From: Trametes villosa
Taxonomy: Eukaryota; Basidiomycota; Agaricomycetes; Polyporales; Polyporaceae
Reading direction: 5' to 3'
DNA length: 64,000 bases
NCBI GenBank assembly: GCA_002964805.2
Contig: PUDQ02000001.1
Span: forward strand, 1,574,001 to 1,638,000
Position 1 is the first letter of the stretch. Every line of letters begins with the position of its first letter. The position numbers and the translations under genes were made by a program. This document shows positions 31,467 to 40,714 of the stretch, piece after piece. The notes beneath the pieces are model-generated. The model saw only the letters and a program-made list of their open reading frames with translations. It did not search any database and was not told the origin of the DNA.

Positions 31467-32493
31467 CTACGAGTCGGAGAGTACAATCAAGCCAAACTTC
31501 AGCAAACGCTCGGCCGGAACAGCGCGAGCGTGAGGAATGGAAGACGACAACTGGTCAGGTCGATAACGGCAGCGTCCGCCACAAATATCACCACCCCGCC
31601 ACCATACCACCGTCAGTCCTCCGTCGTCGAGACCGCCGGGCCAGGTGAAACCGGAGCGTCCATCGTGGAAGGAGCCGAGGAGGCAATGCTTGTCTCCGAA
31701 GAAGCGCACCGTGCGCGAGCAACCGCTCCCGCCATCGCATTCGAGGGCGACGTTGTACATACGGTCCCAGGCCGTATAACGGATGCGGAATTCGAACCCG
31801 CGCGCTTCGTACTTGGTCATGAGGTCGCGGGTAAAAGCACGAGGGAACATGTTGGCGATGAGACCGGAGGGATGGAGGAGGGCACGTCCACGAAGGGTGA
31901 AGTCGGGGTAAGCGATGCAGAAGTCATCGCCGGTGAGGTAATTCATAACGTGCGTGCCCCAGAATCGGGCGATGGGGAGGAGGGCTGAGGCGGAAGCGGA
32001 AATGATGACGTCTATGGTCACGTCGCCGCGGACGAGGGTGACGACGTCGCCGAACGGACGAGTGGCGAAAGTGTAGGGGCGCTTCTTGTGACGCAGGACG
32101 ACGTACTGTTCCACGTGAAGGAGGTGGTAAATGAACCGCCGGCCGTACTCCTCGGGGACATAGACGTCGAGATCGCGAGAGGTCCACGTATGAGCGCGAT
32201 CACGGTCCAGGAAGTTGAGCGCGAAGGATCCAGAGATCGCGGCGCCAAGGAGACGCAGTAGGGAACGGAACGCGACGTGATTGGTGACGAACCGTGTGAG
32301 GGCGACGTTGTACGCGTTACTGAGGTACCGAGCGCAAAACGCATCGAGCGATGGAGATACGGCCCGGATAGTCTGGATGGTACGGATGTCGCTGAAGTCC
32401 AGAATGGACTCCAAGATTTCGTAGTTGAGCCTGCAAGCGATGAGCAAACGAACGGCGAAACGGGGTGTTCACTCACCGGCTGTGTACAGGCAT
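31467..32493 (-). CDS. F-box-like protein with nucleotidyltransferase-fold-like core
   Basis: A 46-bp intron (32431-32476) joins MPVHSR to LNYEILESILDFSDIRTIQT, giving an F-box-like helix set at residues about 6-45, the kind that recruits substrates to SCF ubiquitin ligases. At residues about 70-170 the order AAISGSFALNFL, SRDLDVYVPEEYGRRF and VTIDVIISAS matches the minimal nucleotidyltransferase pattern: Gly-Ser, then Asp-x-Asp, then a third Asp on a later strand. The rest (about 170-325) has WGTHVMNYLTGDDFCIAYPD, TKYEARGFEFRIRYTAWDRM and a Gly/Cys-rich tail. The start at 32493 is the only ATG that makes the F-box segment continuous; the unspliced frame alone would start at 32447. Whether it transfers nucleotides or only keeps the fold cannot be told. 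It is intact and belongs to the cluster around the Helitron. Confidence 0.65.
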
Positions 32494-32885
32494 GTTTCTG
32501 GGCAATCCGATGGGATGGCGGCGGGGAGGCCAGCTTCTGTCTCATGAAATAGAATGCGAGCCGAATAAGACCTGTATGACGTCTCAGCAATCAGCAGCCT
32601 ACGGAGCACGGGCAGAGCGTGAATGCCGATACCGAGAAATGCAGGGCGGAAGCAGAATGAAAACCTCAGGATGAAAGATGTACCGTGAAAGAGACGCGGT
32701 GGCATCACAAGAGCGCCGAGGCGTATCGTGCGGAAGCACTCGCGCGAAGAGGTACGAAAACAACGCGCCAATTCGACAACAGACAAAGGCCCGGTTCGCG
32801 GTCTAGGCCGTACAGAATGGAACAACTTCATCCTGATCGATGACGAGCTCCTGGGCGCCGTACACTGGGACGGAGATAGAAGAAC

Positions 32886-33671
32886 ATGCCTGGTGGTGAG
32901 ACCGCGGTATTGGAGACCATGTCTGCGCACGTACCCGACATCCTGAGCCTCGACAACGCACCATGCATCATACTCTGTCCTATCCATGTCCTGATGTCTC
33001 TGGACCCCGCGCTGGACTTCTGTTTTGCGACGTCTTTCAGAGAGAACGGGACCTACCGTCGCCTCTTCTGTTTCCGGCGTGCGGACGTACGCGTTGAACG
33101 CGGCCTAAAGATGCCTATCCTGTTCGAAGTCGTCGGCCAAATCAGCATCGATCAGTGCTATCTCACCACTCGAGGTCGCGCGAACACGATACATCTCTTA
33201 CCGGAGGACGCGGAGAAGGAAGAGGTGTCCTCCACGGCGATGGACAGCCGCGTAGCGTCGTGCTGGATCGAAGCGCGCGTTGATCCCGTTTCTGCGCTGG
33301 AATGGGAGACGGTCTTCCCGACGACGAAGGCCATCGTGAACTCCATACCGCTGAAAGTCGATTCCGACCGCTTCGTCGCACCGCGGGATGGAGGGCGAGG
33401 AGCTCGTATACAGGTGTTTTGGACTCCGCCCCAGGGAGAGGTGAGTAGTACGAGCGCGGGTTGAAGATGAAGCTCAACAGACCAACAGACCATCGCTTCC
33501 TCTCTGCCGATGTTCTCTGAAGACAACGAACGCACGGTTCCTCGGAGTGTGAGCGATGTACCTTTCGGACGCAGTGTGCGCGTGTTGTTCAGTGTCGAGT
33601 ACCACTACGAGAGACATTGGGCGGACAGATGTATCGCGTACGCGCCGCTGGCGTACATGGCCTTGTTGTAG
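32886..33671 (+). CDS. Hypothetical two-exon protein at the right end of the Helitron cluster
   Basis: Family unknown. Exon 1 (32886-33440) and exon 2 (33489-33671) join in phase 0 across a 48-bp GTGAGT..CAG intron to give 245 residues. Segments include MPGGETAVLETMSAHVPDIL, ALDFCFATSFRENGTYRRLF, LKMPILFEVVGQISIDQCYL, ANTIHLLPEDAEKEEVS, ARVDPVSALEWETVFPTT and, in exon 2, SVRVLFSVEYHYERHWADRC with a hydrophobic end AYAPLAYMALL. Charged and hydrophobic residues alternate as in a beta-rich globular protein. It is divergent from the F-box/nucleotidyltransferase-like gene, with about 390 bp between their starts. A + strand frame at 32728 could add an upstream exon, but no junction was clear. The start is the first ATG of the coding frame. 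Confidence 0.6.
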
Positions 33672-34338
33672 TAGGTTTCAATGTGCAGGCGCGAGTTTCC
33701 AGCGAGCGATGGCGAAGTACGTGGACGACGTTGCGGCGCTTATCGGACTTGACAGAGGGGAAGCGTAGACGGAAGCCGTGGGAAAAGCAGGCAGAGTGTA
33801 CAGCCACCCCAGCGAGCCCTCCACCCCGGATGATAAGCCGAATGATCAAGATCATTCTCAATCAGCTGATCCGAGCTCGTTAGTGGCCTGCACGTCGCCC
33901 AGCCGAACCAGTCAGGCCAAGCCGCCGCCGAGCTGGCTGTTCCTCGCTGCTTTCGTGCACGCCACGCGCCGCCGTCGAGGGGAGCTTTCTGCCCGCGGAC
34001 GCCCTCCTCTCCTCGCAGCCCTCTCCTGCTCCCGCCCGCCCCTCCTCTCCAGGCTCCGAGTAGACCGCAGAGCAGCCCGCCCGCCCCGCCTCCGTCGTGA
34101 TCCCAGGGCCGAATCCACGACATCCGCTCTCCGTTAGTCCTCGCGCCCGCCAAGCACACGCCCCCGCAAGCCGCTAGCTCATCTCCGACCTGACAGCCGT
34201 CCCGTGGGTGTTGTCCCTCATATATCGTCGGCCTTGATCCCCCTTCGGCTAACGCCCTCTTTGCCCTCTCCTCGTTTTCCCCGCGTCCTCAGTCGCTCTT
34301 TTCCATCCAGGCAGCGCACCACCGCGAGGGCCCCCAAG
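33672..34338. other. Intergenic: promoter region of the GH5 glucanase gene
   Basis: About 670 bases without a gene. Most of it is C/T-rich on the + strand close to the glucanase ATG, as in many basidiomycete leaders. A perfect 8-bp inverted repeat lies at 33840-33857. The right limit of the accessory island probably falls here. Confidence 0.5.
33840..33857. repeat. Perfect 8-bp inverted repeat with 2-nt spacer
   Basis: GAATGATC and its exact reverse complement GATCATTC are separated by AA. It lies 169 bp after the last island gene and about 480 bp before the glucanase ATG. It could be a dimeric transcription-factor site or a relic of the island boundary; nothing seen decides between them. 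Confidence 0.5.
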
Positions 34339-37111
34339 ATGTCCGGCGGATCCTACGAGCCCGTCTCGACCGGCAGCAACGCGAACGTCCACGCCGCACA
34401 CGACACTGAAGCCCGCAATACCCAGTTCTACTCTCCGGAGACAGAACCCCTCGAGCTCCATCCCGATGGCATCCCTGCCGGCGCTGCTCCCCCTCGCTTC
34501 ATGGGCGCGGCACACCACGAGGAAAACCGCGCGTCTTACGCGTCCTCTGATCCTACCGTGGTCGGCGTAGGCTACAGCGGCTCCTCCGACAAGCTCAACT
34601 CGCGGAATTCGCGCGGTTTCTATGGGGTAGATGACAACTACTCTCAGGCAGCAGTCGCCGCCGCCGCGGACTCTCCCGAGGACACTCCGTACCTGAACGA
34701 GAAGGGCAATGCGTACAAGCCGGCGAAGTCGCGCCGGAAGATCATCATCGCGTCTCTCATCGCCCTTGCGGTCATCGTGGTCGCTGTCGTGGTCCCGGTG
34801 TACTTCACTGTCGTGAAGCCCAAACAGAATCACACCACCAGCAACAATGCCGCCAGCGGTGCGGCGGCAAGCCCCTCGGACACTTCGTCGAATAACTCGG
34901 GTAGCGGGGACTCTTCCAGCACCCCCTCTTCGCGGGTGGTCATCAGCGGTGGTGACGGGAGCACTGTTACTATGTCCGACGGCTCGACGTTCACGTACTC
35001 CAACTCTCATGGCGGAACGTGGTATTACGACCCTGCAAACCCGACCGTCAGTGGCGCTCGGCCTCAATCTTGGTCTCCTGCGCTCAACGAGACGTTTAAC
35101 TACGGTGTTGATCCTGTCCGAGGGTTCGTATCCATATTCAATTTATCGAGCGCGTTGACTAACACGAACTCGGTGCAGGGTGAACCTGGGTGGATGGCTG
35201 GTCACGGAACCGGTATGTCTTTGTCCTTATATGCGCCCAATAGTAGCTGATCAATATCCTTTAGTTCATGTGAGTACTGTTGTATGACTGTGCCCCAGGA
35301 TCAGGCTCGAATAACGGTTCTCGGTAGCGTCCCTGCCCTATACGAGAAGTACCATAACACTTCCAACCCGGCTGTGGACGAGTGGGACCTCAGTGAACGT
35401 CTGGCTGCGGATGGCGCCCTGGACGAACTGGAGAACCACTACAAGACTTTCATTGTGAGTTTGCTACGGACATCGCCCATGCGGTATATCCTCTTAACGT
35501 GACGCTATGCAGACCGAGAAAGACTTTGCCGAGATCGCCGCTGCGGGTCTCAACTTCGTCCGCATTCCGATCGCTTACTGGGCTATCGAAGTGCGCGAGA
35601 ACGAGCCTTTCCTCCCGAAGACGTCTTGGAGGTACGTGGTCTTCCTCCTGTCGTCTGATGTTGCATATACTCATGTTTTGCGTATAGCTACTTCCTGAAG
35701 GCCATCGAGTGGGCGCGCAAGTACGGTCTCCGTATCAACCTTGACCTTCACGCGCTTCCGGGCTCTCAGAACGGCTGGAACCACTCCAGCAAGCTGGGCT
35801 CGATCAACGTCTTGCTCGGTCCCATGGGTATCGCCAACGCGGAGCGCGCACTCGACTACATCCGCATCATCGCCGAGTTCATTTCCCAGCCCGAGTACAG
35901 GGACGTCATTCCGCTCTTTGGAATCACGAACGAGCCCTTCGGCCCTACCATCGGCGCGGACGCCATCGAACGCTAGTAAGCCACTCCGCCATTCCATATC
36001 GTCGGCACAAGCTCACCTTCTCCCAGCTACCTGCGTGCATATGACATTGTGCGCGAAGCCAGCGGCACGGGCGAAGGCAAGGGCCCCTGGGTCGTCTTCC
36101 ACGACGCCTTCCTGGGTCTGAGCCACTGGTCGAGCTTCCTCCGAAACGCCGACCGCACCCAGCTCGACGTCCACCAGTACATCTGCTTCAACGGCCAGTC
36201 CGCAGACGACTACGCCGCGCGCGTCAAGGCGAACCAGGCGTGCGACACATGGGCCAAGGGGCAGAACAACTCGATGAACAGCTTCGGCATGACCCACGTC
36301 GGCGAGTGGAGTCTTGGGATCAACGACTGCGGCCTCTTCCTGAACGGTGTGGACCTCGGCGCGCGCTACGACGGGACGTTCACGTCGGGCAGCTGGCCGA
36401 AGGTCGGCGACTGCTCGAAGTACACGGACTACACGAAGTACGACGATGAGTGGAAGGCGGACATGAAGCAGTTCGCGCTCCAGAGCATGTCTGCTCTCCA
36501 GGTGCGCTGATCTCGCGTGTGTGTAGCACAGGGAACGTCTGCTAACGCCGTCATCCATGCAGAACTGGTTCTTCTGGACGTGGAAGGTCGGCAACTCGAC
36601 TACCAGTGGCCGTCCCCAATCCCCCGCATGGTCCTACCAGCTCGGCATCCAAGAAGGCTGGATGCCCACCGACCCCCGCGGCTCCGAGGGCGTCTGTGAC
36701 GACAGCACCCCCTTCAAGGGCCCGCTCAAGGCCTGGCAGACGGGCGGCGCGTCCGCGGGCCAGATCGCCGCGACGGCGCAGGCCGCGCTCGCGTGGCCGC
36801 CGCCGTCGATCTCGAGCGTCGACGACACCGCGTCGATCCCGCAGTACACGCAGACCGGCGCGATCATCCAGCTCCCCGCGCCGACGCTCACGGCGTCGAG
36901 TGGCTCCGCGACGTCGACGCTCTCCGCGGGCAGCTGGAACAACCCCTCGGACACGTCGAGCCTGTGGGTGCCCATCGCGTCGTGTGGATACCTCAACCCC
37001 TGGATGGGCCCCACTGCGTCGCCGGACCCGTGCCCTGCTGCGACGACGGCTGCTCGTCGTGACTACGCCCCGCGGGCGCACGTCACGGCGGCTCCTGTTC
37101 CCTCCGTGTAG
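34339..37111 (+). CDS. Membrane-anchored exo-beta-1,3-glucanase (GH5, fungal EXG type)
   Basis: The enzyme removes glucose from beta-1,3-glucan chains in wall remodelling. The N-terminal cytosolic region (MSGGSYEPVSTGSNANVHAA and on, about 130 residues) is followed by one signal-anchor helix, IIIASLIALAVIVVAVVVPV. After a Ser/Asn/Gly-rich stalk the catalytic domain shows FVRIPIAYWAIE, INLDLHALPGSQNGWNHSS, LFGITNEPFG with the acid/base Glu, LDVHQYICFN and THVGEWSLGINDC with the nucleophile Glu, then NWFFWTWKVG. Active-site residues are all present. The C-terminus is a Ser/Thr/Pro-rich extension ending ARRDYAPRAHVTAAPVPSV. Short introns lie near 35130-35180, 35205-35300, 35455-35512, 35632-35690, 35975-36030 and 36500-36560. 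The start at 34339 follows a C/T-rich leader; an in-frame ATG at 34204 is less likely. Confidence 0.92.
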
Positions 37112-37711
37112 GGTTGGGGTCTCTGTATCCTCTTCTTGTCTCGGCGTCGCCGTACACTCCTGAGAGTTGGCTCAGGCGCACGGTCTCGTCTTATACGACA
37201 TTACCCAAGGGTAATTTATACAGTAAGTAGGAGCTAATGCGGCGCGCTAGGCGGGCTGCGGCTGTGAAGGACACTCGGACACTGGACATCGGTGACGACG
37301 AGCGAGCGCTGCTGGTGTATACATCCGCTGACTATAGCTGCGACGCATCACTGTACTGTATGGTACCGGTAGTGTGTGGCGACGAGCGTGTGGGTGTTGT
37401 GGTACCATCAGTGCTAAATTTGACGGACTTCTTCGAACTCTGGACTTCGCTTCCTTGTGCTATTTTGGAGAGATGGGCGGTGTTGTTTGCTATGTTTGAG
37501 GTTGTGTTTTGCTGTGAGTGCGTTCAGATGGCCATATACCATACGTAACTGAACAGTTCTGTGTGTGTCCCCTTATCAGCGCAATGCCTCGGGAGTCGGC
37601 AGGGTTTGGTGCGGCGCGAGTCATCTGTCGGTCGGTCATATCCTCCACGTGGCCTCCCTTGCTTCATATGTCTGCGACTGCGCAGCCTTCAAGTTCGATC
37701 GTCCGCCCGTC
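37112..37711. other. Intergenic interval
   Basis: About 600 bases between two + strand genes. An open frame at 37237-37548 (MRRARRAAAVKDTRTLDIGD) has no recognisable motif and is Cys/Val/Phe-rich towards its end; it is not supported as a gene. Nothing else was seen. Confidence 0.45.
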
Positions 37712-39758
37712 ATGCCCTCGTCCAGCGGGCTTTCTCAAGGATCTTCCGGTGCGATGTTGATTGGCAACAGTCGGTCAGAGTTTGAGGAGAATGAGATGAT
37801 GATGCTCGGGGCGAAGGGGGAGGCTGTGGAATTGGCCACACGCGTGCCGCTGCCTCCGTCCAGTTCGTCGGTGCATACAGTGCACGACGAGCGTGCGGTG
37901 ATGGTCGACGTCATGTCGCGCACAACGAGCGGTCCCTCACAGCTGGCTGCTGTGTCTGAGCTACCACCCATGGACCGGGGGTTCGGTGCCTGGTCTTTCG
38001 TAAGTCCCAAGATTATGGCAGCGTACCACAAGTACTCACTGTACTTGATGACTGTTTTCTAGCTTGCCGCCGCTTTCATGGTGGAAACTATTGTCTGGGG
38101 ATTCCCAACAGCGTATGGCACGCTGCTCGAAGGTATACAAGGCCCCAAGTTGCCTCTTCTGACGCTGAATGATTTCGCAGCTTATGTGGCCGATCCACTA
38201 TATGGGTCCCAACCTCGTGCGACATCTCTCCTCGCCCTCATTGGGCCGTTGATCTCAGGTGTTATGCATTGCTCTTGTGCGTCATATGAGCTCTCTACAT
38301 CGCTCCCTCTGATGTAGAGGCTTAGCACCCCTGATCAACCCCCTTCTCTACCGCTACCCGCGGTGCGCCCGTCCCCTCGTATGGGTCGGAACGGTGCTTT
38401 GTACCACCAGTCTCTTCGCAACGAGCTACGCAAAAACGGTAGGCAATCGTGCTGTTTGTGGACGGCGAAACCCCTGCTCATTATACGCCATAGGTGACAC
38501 AGCTGCTAGTCTTTCAGGGCGTTCTGTACTCTATTGGTGGATGTACGTCTGCCTCCTTATCGCCATCCAGTGGGTTTCTGAACACTTGTCTGCAGCGCTC
38601 CTCTACGCACCAATAATCTTCTACACGTCTCAGTGGTTTCTTGACAGACGAGGTATCGCCAACGGCGTCATCTCTGCCGGTAAGCTTCCTCATCCTTCCT
38701 TGGATAAAAGTCATCGTTGAGTTCAATTGCTACTAGGGACATCCGTTGGAGGCGTCGCCCTCCCTCTCGCATTCCCGCCGCTTCTCGCGCGCTTCGGAAT
38801 ACCGACCACTCTACGCATCTTTGCCGGGCTTACGTTCATCATACTGCTTCCCTTCCTCCCTTTCGTCAAGGGCCGACTCCCCGAGACTCACACCCAAGTC
38901 CGCGGTCCGGAGCCGCGAAACCGAAAGGAGTGGTATAAGGAGGGCTCGTTCCTGCTCCTGCTGGTCACGAATATGCTTCACGCGTTTGGTTTCTTCGTGC
39001 CAACGCTGTGGCTCCCAAGTACGTGCCATAATCTCTTGTGCGACATCGTCTTGACCCACGCTTTCTCTAGCTTTTGCGAGCGCGCTCAACCTCAGCGCGA
39101 GTAAGTCGTCGCTGACTTTGTCATTGCTGAATGGTGCGTTTGGAATCGGTCCTCTACACTCTGAGCCGCTCGTACCTAATCACTGTGGCTCTTCGCAGGT
39201 GCCGCTACGTTTGGTCGTCTCGCCACCGGGCTTCTGACCGACCGCTTCGAGCCCTGGGGCATCGCCGTCGGGATGCTCACTCTCACCGCGGCCGCCTCTT
39301 TCGTTCTTTGGGGCGTGTTTTCTCATTCCTTCGCCGGCCTGATCGTCTTCAGCATCGTCTTCGGGATCGTCTCTTCCGGATGGACGACGCTGTGGACAGG
39401 CTTCGTCCGACCTATTGCGAGTGCGCGGTCTTTCTGTCGCACCTGTCTCCCTTACTTGACTGACGCGGCACGGACAGAGGACGACCCAAACCTGGCGACG
39501 ACGCTCTTCGGGTGGCTGTTGCTCACTCGCGGGGTTGGCAACATACTATCCACACCGATTTCAACCGCGCTCGAGACACCGGGCATGGACACCGGAATGG
39601 GAAGCAACATCAAGTTCGGCTTCCAAGTCGCAGGTGGGCGATTCGAGAAGATGATAGTGTTTACTGGGGTATGCTTCGCCGGTGCCGTAGCCGTGGTAAG
39701 CTTGGGCTGGGGTGTGGAGGTGAGGAAACGGATGCGAGCGACTGGAGTAGAGCTGTAG
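37712..39758 (+). CDS. MFS transporter, monocarboxylate/MCH-like
   Basis: This is a twelve-helix permease of the MCT (SLC16-like) branch, which in fungi moves monocarboxylates or riboflavin across the plasma membrane. An acidic, Ser-rich cytosolic N-terminus of about 90 residues precedes GFGAWSF, the usual entry to helix 1. Helices follow, for example AAAFMVETIVWGFPTAYGTL, LLALIGPLISGV, YSIGG-type glycines, FYTSQWFLDRRGIANGVISA with GTSVGGVALPLAFPPLL, and a second half with LLLLVTNMLHAFGFFVPTLW and ATFGRLATGLLTDRFEPWGI. The GRLATGLLTDRF segment is the loop 8-9 MFS signature. It ends in a basic VEVRKRMRATGVEL tail. Seven or more short introns are needed. The start at 37712 (MPSSSGLSQGSSG) is the nearest ATG to the coding region; in-frame 37565 is possible. 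Substrate not visible. Confidence 0.85.
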
Positions 39759-40714
39759 TAAGTCGTCCCGCATGCCGTTCACCCTGCACTGGGCCTGTCT
39801 AGAGACCTCATAGAAGCATGCAATGAAGAGGTAACCTGGCTTGACGATGAAAGCGCCTCGCATTGAGTGTGAGCTTAACAGGTGCTTGCGAGAGTATCGG
39901 GTACTCGGCTAGAAATCAGGACCAGGCACTCCGACTGGACATCGGACTCAAGCGCGCCCACTAAGAAGTCGATCAAATTCCCCGTCGGCGCTGATCCGCA
40001 CGAATCCTGTGCGGGGAGTAACGCCGCACGAGACCGCAAGCAATAAATGATACCGACATCTCAACATCCACGATCCAGATGCGGCACTTGTTGTGTGTTG
40101 GACTGCTGATTTGGCCGCCCCCTTCGAACAGAAACGTGGATGACAGCTCCTTTCCGGCAGCGGGCTTGCACGCCGTGCTCACATCCCGCTCGGACCCCGC
40201 GCGTTTTCACAATGCATTTCTCCATTGCACACGGTATGGACACTCCTGAGCAGCATGTATGGGCTCACCGGTGTCTCTGTACAGATATGGAGATGTTTCA
40301 CGGCGCCATGCACTGAACGCTGAGGCTGGACACCTAGCCCTGGGCGGTGAACCGCCTGTTCGCGCCACCTTGTAGTTGGACGGGCGGGCGCGCTCCTCGA
40401 CGCTAGCGTCTCCGTCGGTCTCGTGTCCTGCTGCGTGGGTCCATTTGGCTATGCAGATGGCATCTTTGATGTGTCCTGCGCTCCCGCCGCTCAATTGTCC
40501 CGATTGCAGCTAGCCCCTGTGGAATGGGTGGTGACTGGGTCCGGGCTCTACTCCGGAGTTCCCAAGGCATCCTGCACGCCGCGTCTCCCCCTGCCAAACC
40601 ACACGCGCCGGACCCCTCCCCCTTCCATCCTTCTTTCTGTATCACCACCACCACTCTCTGAGGGCGTCCGGTCGTTTCTTCTCTATTTTTGTCTCTTCTC
40701 GCCCTCCGTTCGAG
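39759..40714. other. Intergenic: upstream region of the first KRE6-like gene
   Basis: About 950 bases with no supported gene. The last 120 bases are a pyrimidine-rich leader holding a 12-bp element at 40638-40649 that recurs before the second KRE6-like gene. Confidence 0.5.
40638..40649 (+). promoter_or_regulatory. Shared 12-bp upstream element, copy 1
   Basis: TGTATCACCACC lies about 77 bases before the ATG of the first KRE6-like gene. The identical 12-mer lies about 99 bases before the second. Flanking sequence is not clearly alike, which suggests the element was kept after duplication. Confidence 0.4.

Larger units (their letters stand above)
21600..33700 (-). mobile_element. Helitron-type rolling-circle element with flanking cargo-like genes (ends not located)
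   Basis: The core is the 2,509-codon Rep-helicase ORF on the - strand, which identifies a Helitron-class element. The limits given cover the core and the closely packed unknown genes on both sides. They are not proven termini: no 5' TC end, 3' CTRR end with a GC-rich hairpin, or A/T target was found that I would trust. The genes at 31467-32493, 30622-31454 and the Rep ORF form a tight - strand series (12 bp, then a small overlap), and the + strand gene at 21719-23105 abuts the Rep stop. This tightness is why they are treated as one unit. Helitrons often carry host or orphan genes. Confidence 0.5.

Noticed and set aside
37237..37548. + strand frame of 103 codons between the glucanase and the MFS gene
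   Set aside because: No motif, odd Cys/Val/Phe composition and no splicing to neighbours.
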